64,000 nt of DNA, taken from the IMG/VR virus record IMGVR_UViG_3300033148_004740, positions 1-64,000 of that record; one strand, 5' to 3'. The position numbers and the translations under genes were made by a program. The first letter of the stretch is position 1; each line of letters starts with the position of its first letter. This document shows positions 24,035 through 32,271 of the stretch, piece after piece. Below the pieces are notes generated by a model, which made no database searches, was not told the origin of the DNA, and saw only the letters and a program-made list of their open reading frames with translations. Source of the stretch: a virus.

Positions 24035-24934
24035 TTACACTAGCAACTGCTGAGAATTACCCCAGCAAACTTCTTTGAACTTGCAGTAACTACACTGCCA
24101 GTCACCAACGAGCTCATGCTTCTTTAGTTTCCCAGATTGCCACTTCTGGAACTTAGTCTCTGATATTTTCTTCTTTCCATAAAAATCTCTGATCTTAGCT
24201 TCAGGATAATTGAGCTCATAGTCAGGTGGTGGGACAGTCTTGCTCTCAACATGATTACGAAGAGTCTTGTACCTGTCGATAACATCACCCATGGTGAAGG
24301 AGCGAACAACCTCTCCATCTACCTTTGGAAACTTCACCTCTCCCTCTTTCTCAAACTCAATCTTGAACGTCTTGCGCTTGACTGAGTCTCGAGCAAAGTA
24401 GGCCATCCTGAAGAAGGGGAGCCGATCCTCAAAGTGGTTCAAATACACCAGGGTCTGGAGCAATTGAGGCATCTTCGGGAAGGCTTTGACCTTACGGTTA
24501 CCGAATAGTTGAGTCTCTGCAAAGTAGCCATAGAAGCTCTTGACCTCTACGCCATAGAGCTGACCAGTTGGAGGCTCAACAAGGATTGCGTCGAGCTCGC
24601 CGGAAATGTTGTTCTCTTTGTCGATGAACTTCACGCTATTGTCGACCCAAATGCCCATTTCTTTCCACTCTCTAATGAGCATCTCTTCAACACCGTCTCC
24701 CTGCTTAAAAATCCAACGAGAACGGGCCTCATACGGAGTCCCCTCGAACTCCCCTGAAATACGGAAGTAACTAGAACGCAAGCATCCCCCGTGGGACGTG
24801 AGATCGCCATGTTCGTCCCTAAATTGTACTGATGCTTCAGAGGGATAGAAGCGTCGCTCCCGCTCTGTCTGGAACCTGGGGCGAATGATGTGATCATCTG
24901 TCGCCTTCATCAGGTCGTAACTGTCATATGCCAT
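24035..24934 (-). CDS. Cas4-like Fe-S PD-(D/E)XK exonuclease
   Basis: A 299-residue nuclease of the RecB/Cas4 group. I choose the ATG at 24934 because the promoter start site predicted from 24960-24965 would fall inside the longer reading (to 24994). The active site is complete: GELDAIL (D115), then YGVEVKSF (E130, K132). A cluster is expected from C51 (GGCLRSSYF) and the C-terminal C281, C284 and C290 (CSYCKFKEVC). It stands directly before the primase-helicase, so a role in end processing or recombination with RecA is likely. Not associated with any CRISPR array. Confidence 0.85.
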   Translation of the reverse strand: MAYDSYDLMKATDDHIIRPRFQTERERRFYPSEASVQFRDEHGDLTSHGGCLRSSYFRISGEFEGTPYEARSRWIFKQGDGVEEMLIREWKEMGIWVDNSVKFIDKENNISGELDAILVEPPTGQLYGVEVKSFYGYFAETQLFGNRKVKAFPKMPQLLQTLVYLNHFEDRLPFFRMAYFARDSVKRKTFKIEFEKEGEVKFPKVDGEVVRSFTMGDVIDRYKTLRNHVESKTVPPPDYELNYPEAKIRDFYGKKKISETKFQKWQSGKLKKHELVGDWQCSYCKFKEVCWGNSQQLLV

Positions 24935-24959
24935 GAAATTCTCTTTCTGCCGCTCATAC

Positions 24960-24988
24960 ACTATACAGTTGGTCTCGAGTGAAGACAA
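24960..24988 (-). promoter_or_regulatory. Sigma70-like promoter for the nuclease/primase-helicase unit
   Basis: On the minus strand, TTGTCT (24983-24988) and TATAGT (24960-24965) are separated by exactly 17 bases. The match is 4/6 at -35 and 5/6 at -10. It lies in the 102-base gap between the giant fibre stop and the Cas4-like ATG, one of the few non-coding spaces on this strand. The start of transcription would be near 24953. Confidence 0.6.
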
Positions 24989-25036
24989 CAACAAACAGCT
25001 ATCGTTTTACCAATGATTACCAGTGAGCACTAGTTT

Positions 25037-28000
25037 TTATCCAGAGCTCACAGTGAGAACTCCACCATTTGACCATAGCTGCCCAGCGACAGCAGGGTCA
25101 GAGGTTGGGATTGTCGGTAGCATGATGGCTCCGTCACCAGTGATCTGCATATGAACACTGCTAACCCCAGAAGTAGCAAAATTGATATCTCCTGGTGTTC
25201 CTACACCAGTATAAAGATTCAGATCACCAGAAGCTCCACCGGTCGATGCCCCAGTGTAAACGTTAGTAGGGCCAGTGTCGTAGTTGCCAGCATGGGTGTT
25301 CGCGGCGCTACCAAAGTCCATCGTTCCAGTCGTGTTGTCGTATTCAACATCTTCGCCTTGAACTTTGATACCGCCGATCCCCTGCGTACCGATGCGACCG
25401 TCGCTGATGTAGAGGGTAGCTGCGTTGAGCAAGGCAACGTCGAAGACGCGCGCATTGCCATCCTCGGCGCGAAAGTAGGTGACCCCATTGTACGTTGAGT
25501 TGTCGAAAATGCATCCGTTGGTGCCCGCAGAGTCGACGATCAAGAGGTTGCCGTCAGTCCCCACGGGATCGCCGACAGTATACGGACCAATCGCAGTACC
25601 ACCAGCAAAGCTGATTACGCCCGAGACCGTGATGTTTTGCGACGCATCAATCGTGAGCGCATCCGTTCCATCCGTGCCGAGAATCAAGCTGCCCGCAGTG
25701 CCTCCCGCCGCACCAGTGTAGATGTTGATTTGTCCGGAGTCGCCCAAGATGTTTGTGGTCCCGGTGTACAAAGTGAGGGCGCCGCTATCGAAGTCGCCCA
25801 CGTTCGTCTGGTTTCCTGTGTGCAGCGTCATCCAACCACCCTGGTTGGTGCCGCCCTCGTTTGCGACGCTAATTGGTATGTTGTCGGTGCCTCCCGACGA
25901 ATTCATGCCCCCGCCCTCAATGAGGAACGTCCCGACGAAGGCGTTCGTCATTGCCATCGTGAGCGCTGTCCCGTCTTCCTGGGTCATCCAACAAATCCCA
26001 TTGGTAGTGTCGACATCGAATCGTATGCCCTGCCCAGCCGCGTTCATGATGCGGAAGAATCCGTCGGCGCTGTCATCAATCAGCGTGCCGTTCTCTAGCT
26101 CGATGGCGTCAGTCATCGCGACCGAGCCGTCGCTCTCGAAGTCGCCACCCCCACCTCCAGTAAGGTTGGTCTCTACACCATCGTGTGCCTTATAGTACAG
26201 AGCTCCGTCAGTCTTAGCGTAGAGTGCACCATACCCGGCATCGATGCCCGAAACCTCATAGGCTAGTTCCTTAGTTGTTATTTGATCAACCTCAAGGCCA
26301 GATATAGTTAGAGATCCGGCAGTTACTTCAGCTAGACCGATACCATCTGCAGCAAGCATACTTATCTCAGTAGATGATGTCCCTCTCAGGACAAATCCTG
26401 CAGCGAAATCTGTATCATAAATGCCGAGCGTGCAAGACTGAACACTTGTTGTGAGATATGAGTAGTCCCCTAGATTAATAATAGGGAAGATTCCAAAATA
26501 ATTCCTTCCCACATTGAAAATACCGCTAACGGTTACTGACTCTGCCCCATTAACTGTAGAGAGCTTAAGTAATCCTGGATTGTCAGTAGAATCAAAACTC
26601 AGAGCTTCAGCTTCGTTGTCTTTCAGGTCCCAATCAATCCCGCCAGCCAGTGTCGAGTCAATGTCACCGCCGACAATTCGAATAGCGTAATTAGTCGGAG
26701 CACTGGCTGCCCATGCTACAACACCAACGTTTGTTCCAGTTGTCCGAGCAGCAGCCGCAGCAAAATAACCACCCGCAGCAACACCAGCACTAGGATCTTC
26801 TGCCATCCCATAACCAACAACACCATACCCATTTCGGCCAACATCAGTCTCACAGACACCAAGTAATCCTGCCCCCAAACGAGTGTTCGAATCACTGGCT
26901 TTTGCTTCACCGACTAAACCAGCATTCCAGCCATCCATAATAGTCGCTAAATGAGCATCGTCCTGACTAAAGATAGCCCGCGCGTAGGGATAATCTAATC
27001 CAGAAGCAGTTGCTCCAACTCGAACCTGCTCTGCGTCATTGGTGGTGTCGAGGACGAGGAGACCAAGGTGATCAGTGGTATCGAAACTCAGTGCGGCAGC
27101 TTGGTTGTCTGCAAGGTCCCAATCGATAGCATTTGTGTTGCCGCTCTTGATGTCCCCAGTAGGAAGCTTGAGAGCGTAGTTGTTGATGGAGCTGCCAGCA
27201 GCCTGCCCCACCAATCCAATGTTCTCGCCGCCAATGTGCGCGTGTGACGATATGCCCGCAACGCCAATGGCAGTGCCGGTATCTCCCGTAGCTGTCGGTG
27301 CTGCATCTCCTCGAATAGCATAGGCGCCATTTGCTCCATCCGTTTTCGCCCATCCAGCAATAGCGATACCACTGGCAACGCCGTCAGAAGCCACAGCCTC
27401 AGCAGCGATACCGATGTTGTAGGCTTGCGTCGGCGGCGGTGTCCCGGCGTCTGCCTGGGAGATGATAGCCCGTGCCAGTGGGAAGTCAGCACTTGCTGCG
27501 TTCGCGCCAATGAGCCACTGGTTGTCAGTCTTGGCATGGACATCCCCAGCAAAAATTTTGATGGCATAATTGTTTGCGCCGCCGGTTGCTGTAACACCCA
27601 GTCCAATGTTATCGCCACCAGCATGAACGGCTTGTGCAGACCCAAGTAAACCAAACGATGAAGATGCGTCAGCAGAATTCTCTACACGTCCAGCACCATA
27701 GACACCGTAGGCTCCATAATCGATCGTCGCACCTGATCGCGTACTGCCTACACCTAGAACACCGATACCAGACCTTAGATCAACTGCTTCGTTTGCTTCA
27801 CCTACGATTCCTTGACTTTGAAAACCTAAATCAGCAAACCCACTGTCCCCCTGGCTCACAATCATCCGAGCATTTGGATAATCTACTCCAGAGGCAGTCT
27901 CACCAATCCGAACCATTTCTGCATCATCGGTAGTATCTAGTGCAAACAGAACAGGTCCATCGAGACCGGCCTTGAACTCTAGTGCAGCTTCCTCATTGTC

Positions 28001-31000
28001 CTTCAGGAACCAATCAAGGTCTTGCAGTGAGCTTTTCACATCACCACGGAACAAATGAATCGCTATATTCTCAACTGTACTGTTTTCAGCTTGTGCCTGA
28101 TAACAGATGTTTCTCCCGTCGGTGGCATTGGTTGCATAAGACGCAACAGCTGTCGCATTGGAAGTATCTGTAGGAGCTGATGCTGTTGCTGCAAAATAAC
28201 CACCAATGCAGGAATCAGAACCACTAGTTCTTGAGATTCCCATAACTGCTGCACCCGTAAGGGTCTCAACACCGATTCCATAGGCGGCCGTGGCAGTTAC
28301 ACCAAGGTTGGCTTGCGAAACTATCATCCGAGCATTCGGGAAATCGGCACTCGCAGCAGTGTCGCCAATTCTTACCTGCTCAGCATCGTCTGTTGTGTCG
28401 AGAACGAGTAGTCCTCTGTGGTCGGTCGAGTTAAAGGACAATCCAGAAGCCGTGTTGTCTGCAAGGTCCCAATCCATCGCAGCCGACGCAGTGTAGATGT
28501 CGCCCCCATAAGAGTAGATGGCATAATTGCTTGCGCCATTTGCCGCCCATGTGACTAATGCCCTGTTGTCTCCGCCGGCATGAGTCTGAATTGAGAGACC
28601 GACCAGTCCCTGCGCTGCTCCAGTATCACCAGTCGCAGATACTCCACTTTCGCCGATAATACCGGACGCCGCACGAGCACCGTCAGTTTCGGCAATACCG
28701 ATGATGGCTGTTCCATCTCTGGCGGATGAGGCTGACGCAACAGCCTCAATAGCAAGCCCGATATTATCAGGATGGGTCTCCCCTGTGTCAGCCTGACTGA
28801 CGATCATCCGAGCATTCGGAAAATCAGCAGAGTCAGCCGTATCTCCAAGGCGTATTTGTTCTAGATCATCGGTAGTATCAAGAACTAGAAGTCCTCTATG
28901 ATCGGTCGAATTGAAGGAGAGACCACTAGCTACATCGTCGGCTAGATCCCAGTCAACAGAGAAGTCAGACCTCACGTCACCTATTGCAATCTCAATAGCA
29001 TAGTTTTCGGTCCCCCCAGACGCCCCTGCCGAAAGGCCCGTGTTTTTACCTGCGTGGTCAGTCTGTGCTGTTGCTGTTACACCAGTAGCCGAACCTGTGT
29101 CTTCTGCATTCTGTGCAGATCCAGTAAACCAACCGCCAACAGAAAAGTTTGAGTCAGTATCCAGTGACGCATTGCTGTAGACACCGATAGCAATCGTGTC
29201 CATAGCAAGACTTTCAACAACAAGACCAATAGGTCCAAACGTAAACGTATCTCCGATATCGGCTTGGGAAATAATTGTGCGGGCCAGTGGGAAATCCGTA
29301 CTCGTAGCAGTGTCACCAACCCTAACCATTTCCGCATCGTTGGTTGTGTCGAGTACAAGGAGCCCGAGGTGATCGGTGGTGTTGAAGCTGAGACCAGAAG
29401 CCGTGTTGTCGGCTAGGTCCCAGTTAGTTGTATTCAGCGTCCGGATATCGCCATTGTTGATTTCAATAGCGATGTTTGCAACGGAACTTTGGAAAGCGTT
29501 TGTACGCAGCGCAATGTTCTCACCGCCCGTATGTGGTGACAAAGAATTCGCCTGCATCCCATAGGCAGTCCCCGCGTCAGCAGAGGTAATCGCTTTCGCC
29601 TGACCAGTGACGCCGATCGCAGAGAACGCTCCATCGGTGCCAGCCCTACCAACAATCCCAATACCGAGAGCTACGCCATCTTCAGCAACAGCCTCAGCAG
29701 TCAAGGCAGTGTGGTTTGGGTTGGTTAATGTCGAGTCGGCCTGACTCACGATCATGCGAGCCAGTGGAAAGTCAGTCGGGTCTGCGTTCGCGCCGATCAA
29801 CCATTGGTTGTCGATGCGAGAGTCTACGTCCCCGGCAAGAAACTGAAGCGCCCAGTTATTCGCTCCGTTGTCAGCGTACACCTGAAAAGCAATATTATCA
29901 CCGCCAGCGTGTGTCTCGGCTGATATGGCAGCCACACCAATAGCATCACCTGTGTCGGCTGTGTTAGTAACTCCTGCATAACCGTAAAGACCATAGGCCC
30001 AGCCAGCAGCGTTTGCCTTGGCAACACCCTGTAGACCAATGCTCCCATCCCCACCGGTGGCGTTTGCCTCACCTATAAGACCGATAGTGGAGTTTACGTC
30101 GATGATACCAGTATCAGCCTGGCTCACGATCATCCGAGCATTCGGGAAGTCAGCAGAGTCAGCCGTGTCACCAATTCGAACTTGTTCAGCATCATTAGTG
30201 GTGTCGAGTACCAGTAGACCACGATGGTCTGTAGTATTGAAGCTCAATCCACTAGCTACGTTGTCTTTTAGAGTCCAATCGGTGGCTGACAGCGTATTAA
30301 TATCACCAGCAAACAGAAGAAGAGCTGTATTTGATGCGCCCCCAGATGCTTGTCCCGCAAGGCCTATATTGCTTCCGCCAGGATGAGTACTAATAGACCT
30401 ACCGATGAGTCCATAGGCTGCCCGACCGTCCGCAGGGTCACTAACTTCACACTCGCCAAACATACCGTATCCGGTGGAGGTATCATTTGACTGGCCTACG
30501 CCACGAATTCCAATACCAGCCCCTGTTGACGATATACTCTCGCCAACAATGGCGATGTTAGTAGTAGCGGTGGCCCCAGTATCCCCTCGACTCACGATCA
30601 TTTGTGTATTCGGAAAATCTGCGCTGTCTGCTGTTTCGCCCACTCGTATCTGTTCCAACCCATCGGTCGTATCTAGGACTAGGAGTCCTTCATGACCTGG
30701 ACAGTTAAAAGAAAGGCCTGAGGCTTCGTCATCAACTAGGTCCCAGTTTGTGGCAGCATAGCCAGTGTAAATGTCCCCAGCCCAGATTGCCAGACCGTAA
30801 CTAGGAGAACCGTTGGCCGCATATGCACTTAACGCTACGTTCCAGCCGCCAGCATGAGTACCAAAAGCTTCTCCATATACCCCCAGGGCAGTTTGTGAGT
30901 CACTAGTATCAGTTACAATACCTCGACCTATCACACCAGTAGCTGACGCAGTTCCTGCAGTCTTCCCAACACCTATAATGGCTGTAGCAGCATAATTACC

Positions 31001-32260
31001 TGGGGACCCCACGGCCTCACCAAAAATCGCACATCTCTCAGCGTTTACATAGCCAGTATCTGATTCACTTACTATAAATCTTGTAACTTGAGTATGGTCT
31101 GTCGGGTCAGCATCGGCACCAATCAACCATTGGCTATCTACACGAGATGAGACATCGCCACCAAAATTGTACCAAGCATAATTGCCTTCACGAGCGTTGG
31201 ACGCAGAGGTAGCAATACCAATATTAGTACCAGAACTTGTGGTGTTTGAGTTGAAAAAGCCACCATAGAAAAAGGCAATGTCCTCCGTATCATTTGGAAC
31301 AGCCGTACCCTGTACCCCAAGTCCGGAGAACCATTGGTTACCCCTGCCTATGCCAGTAAGACCGACTCCCTGGCCCCCGATTTCAAACGCCTCAGCAACA
31401 AGACCGATCGCTCCAATGAATCCTTTGCCCGTATCAGCCTGACTAACAATCGCTTGTGCCCCAGGGAAATCAGCCTGACTAGCAGTCCCTCCAACAAGCT
31501 GAACTCCACTAACAAGGAGGTTCCCAGTGACGGGACGAGAACCATCTAGAAGGAAGTATGCACTGAGATCAACTCCTGAAACAGAAATGGTATCTGCATA
31601 GCCTTTTGTAGCCAAGTGAAGATCTGCAGTTGGGGTGACGCCTGTCACTGCCGCAGTAAATGCTCGAGTCCCATCTGCTAGCATATACTGGGCATGATCG
31701 TCATCATCTAGGCCAGATAAGGCCCCATGATCACTAGAGAATCCCGCTATCTCTTCATCAACATACAGCTTTGTAGCTAGATGAGCATCTGCTGAAGGGG
31801 TTACCCCTAGTACTGCTGCACCAAACGCACGAGAGCCATCAGCCAGCATGTATTGAGGATGGTCATCATCTGAAAGACCTTCTAGTTCACCATGGCTACT
31901 CCCAGACACAGTAACAAAGGTTGTAGAAATGTAGCCATCACTATCAGTACGGATAGGGAGGTTGGCGCCGGCTGCTCCTGCTATTCTCTCTGTAAGGAAG
32001 GAAGATCTGACGAAGTAGCGGTCATTGAGCTCTGTGTGGGCAGAACTGTTCGACATATGGATAGAGAGCTCTGGGCCGATGTTGATGTCCTCGAGCTCGT
32101 TGATCTGTCTAGTGAGAGTAGAGAGTTGAGGGGAGATCACGGCGAGCAGAGCCTTGAGTTGTCTCTGGCTCGCTCCGTTGTTAACGGCCGTCTGGACAGA
32201 GTTCAGCGTAGCTTCAAGAGCTTCAATTCTGTTCAGTAGTTGATCGTTAGTAAGAGCCAA
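25037..32260 (-). CDS. Giant repetitive fibre-like protein (2,407 aa)
   Basis: Probable tail fibre or virion surface fibre. The start is TTG with GGAGGGAGAG upstream. Residues 1-60 are a coiled coil (TNDQLLNRIEALEATLNSV) shared with the neighbouring paralogue. Two DDDHPQYMLADGSRAF-type repeats follow. About 11 units of roughly 110-150 aa then repeat the theme NIGL-x-GEA, SGLSFNSTDHRGLLVLDTT, VRIGDTADSADFPNARMIVS. The C-terminal 350 residues, after a GGGG linker, differ: Gly/Thr-rich beta repeats (GALTLYTGTT, GQINIYTGAAGGT, DLNLYTGVG) typical of trimeric fibre tips. The DNA there is much richer in CpG. No catalytic motif or chaperone domain was recognised. The chain is long enough for a fibre of several tens of nanometres (inference). 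Confidence 0.85.
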   Translation of the reverse strand: MALTNDQLLNRIEALEATLNSVQTAVNNGASQRQLKALLAVISPQLSTLTRQINELEDINIGPELSIHMSNSSAHTELNDRYFVRSSFLTERIAGAAGANLPIRTDSDGYISTTFVTVSGSSHGELEGLSDDDHPQYMLADGSRAFGAAVLGVTPSADAHLATKLYVDEEIAGFSSDHGALSGLDDDDHAQYMLADGTRAFTAAVTGVTPTADLHLATKGYADTISVSGVDLSAYFLLDGSRPVTGNLLVSGVQLVGGTASQADFPGAQAIVSQADTGKGFIGAIGLVAEAFEIGGQGVGLTGIGRGNQWFSGLGVQGTAVPNDTEDIAFFYGGFFNSNTTSSGTNIGIATSASNAREGNYAWYNFGGDVSSRVDSQWLIGADADPTDHTQVTRFIVSESDTGYVNAERCAIFGEAVGSPGNYAATAIIGVGKTAGTASATGVIGRGIVTDTSDSQTALGVYGEAFGTHAGGWNVALSAYAANGSPSYGLAIWAGDIYTGYAATNWDLVDDEASGLSFNCPGHEGLLVLDTTDGLEQIRVGETADSADFPNTQMIVSRGDTGATATTNIAIVGESISSTGAGIGIRGVGQSNDTSTGYGMFGECEVSDPADGRAAYGLIGRSISTHPGGSNIGLAGQASGGASNTALLLFAGDINTLSATDWTLKDNVASGLSFNTTDHRGLLVLDTTNDAEQVRIGDTADSADFPNARMIVSQADTGIIDVNSTIGLIGEANATGGDGSIGLQGVAKANAAGWAYGLYGYAGVTNTADTGDAIGVAAISAETHAGGDNIAFQVYADNGANNWALQFLAGDVDSRIDNQWLIGANADPTDFPLARMIVSQADSTLTNPNHTALTAEAVAEDGVALGIGIVGRAGTDGAFSAIGVTGQAKAITSADAGTAYGMQANSLSPHTGGENIALRTNAFQSSVANIAIEINNGDIRTLNTTNWDLADNTASGLSFNTTDHLGLLVLDTTNDAEMVRVGDTATSTDFPLARTIISQADIGDTFTFGPIGLVVESLAMDTIAIGVYSNASLDTDSNFSVGGWFTGSAQNAEDTGSATGVTATAQTDHAGKNTGLSAGASGGTENYAIEIAIGDVRSDFSVDWDLADDVASGLSFNSTDHRGLLVLDTTDDLEQIRLGDTADSADFPNARMIVSQADTGETHPDNIGLAIEAVASASSARDGTAIIGIAETDGARAASGIIGESGVSATGDTGAAQGLVGLSIQTHAGGDNRALVTWAANGASNYAIYSYGGDIYTASAAMDWDLADNTASGLSFNSTDHRGLLVLDTTDDAEQVRIGDTAASADFPNARMIVSQANLGVTATAAYGIGVETLTGAAVMGISRTSGSDSCIGGYFAATASAPTDTSNATAVASYATNATDGRNICYQAQAENSTVENIAIHLFRGDVKSSLQDLDWFLKDNEEAALEFKAGLDGPVLFALDTTDDAEMVRIGETASGVDYPNARMIVSQGDSGFADLGFQSQGIVGEANEAVDLRSGIGVLGVGSTRSGATIDYGAYGVYGAGRVENSADASSSFGLLGSAQAVHAGGDNIGLGVTATGGANNYAIKIFAGDVHAKTDNQWLIGANAASADFPLARAIISQADAGTPPPTQAYNIGIAAEAVASDGVASGIAIAGWAKTDGANGAYAIRGDAAPTATGDTGTAIGVAGISSHAHIGGENIGLVGQAAGSSINNYALKLPTGDIKSGNTNAIDWDLADNQAAALSFDTTDHLGLLVLDTTNDAEQVRVGATASGLDYPYARAIFSQDDAHLATIMDGWNAGLVGEAKASDSNTRLGAGLLGVCETDVGRNGYGVVGYGMAEDPSAGVAAGGYFAAAAARTTGTNVGVVAWAASAPTNYAIRIVGGDIDSTLAGGIDWDLKDNEAEALSFDSTDNPGLLKLSTVNGAESVTVSGIFNVGRNYFGIFPIINLGDYSYLTTSVQSCTLGIYDTDFAAGFVLRGTSSTEISMLAADGIGLAEVTAGSLTISGLEVDQITTKELAYEVSGIDAGYGALYAKTDGALYYKAHDGVETNLTGGGGGDFESDGSVAMTDAIELENGTLIDDSADGFFRIMNAAGQGIRFDVDTTNGICWMTQEDGTALTMAMTNAFVGTFLIEGGGMNSSGGTDNIPISVANEGGTNQGGWMTLHTGNQTNVGDFDSGALTLYTGTTNILGDSGQINIYTGAAGGTAGSLILGTDGTDALTIDASQNITVSGVISFAGGTAIGPYTVGDPVGTDGNLLIVDSAGTNGCIFDNSTYNGVTYFRAEDGNARVFDVALLNAATLYISDGRIGTQGIGGIKVQGEDVEYDNTTGTMDFGSAANTHAGNYDTGPTNVYTGASTGGASGDLNLYTGVGTPGDINFATSGVSSVHMQITGDGAIMLPTIPTSDPAVAGQLWSNGGVLTVSSG
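25320..26155 (-). other. CpG/GC-rich tip module of the giant fibre gene
   Basis: Within the 2,407-aa gene this stretch is visibly richer in G, C and CpG than the rest of the window, with abrupt change at both ends (the start near 26155 coincides with the GGGG linker). It codes for the Gly/Thr-rich tip, with LYTG and IYTG repeats. The compositional step suggests that the receptor-binding end was acquired from a different genome. Boundaries are by eye. Confidence 0.65.
26560..31500 (-). repeat. Array of about 11 related fibre units (330-450 bases each)
   Basis: Imperfect in-frame repeats encoding the SADFPNARMIVSQADTG, GEA, GLLVLDTT-D-AEQVRIGDTA cycle. Three units replace the LLVLDTT part with a shorter NQWLIGA(N/D)A(D/A) linker. 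The divergence is high overall, but some stretches are identical at the DNA level with the neighbouring gene. Boundaries are approximate. Confidence 0.8.
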
Positions 32261-32271
32261 CTCTCCCTCCG

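Noticed and set aside
25012-25060. Inverted GTGAGC/GCTCAC near the end of the giant fibre gene as a terminator
   Set aside because: Six-base arms with a 17-base loop and no following T-run on the relevant strand; too weak to call.
25151-26195. Long plus-strand open frames over the fibre tip (up to 157 codons)
   Set aside because: They lie antisense to a continuous 2,407-codon frame with clear repeat and fibre signatures, and arise in the CpG-rich segment where stops are rare. Products look low-complexity and unlike phage proteins.
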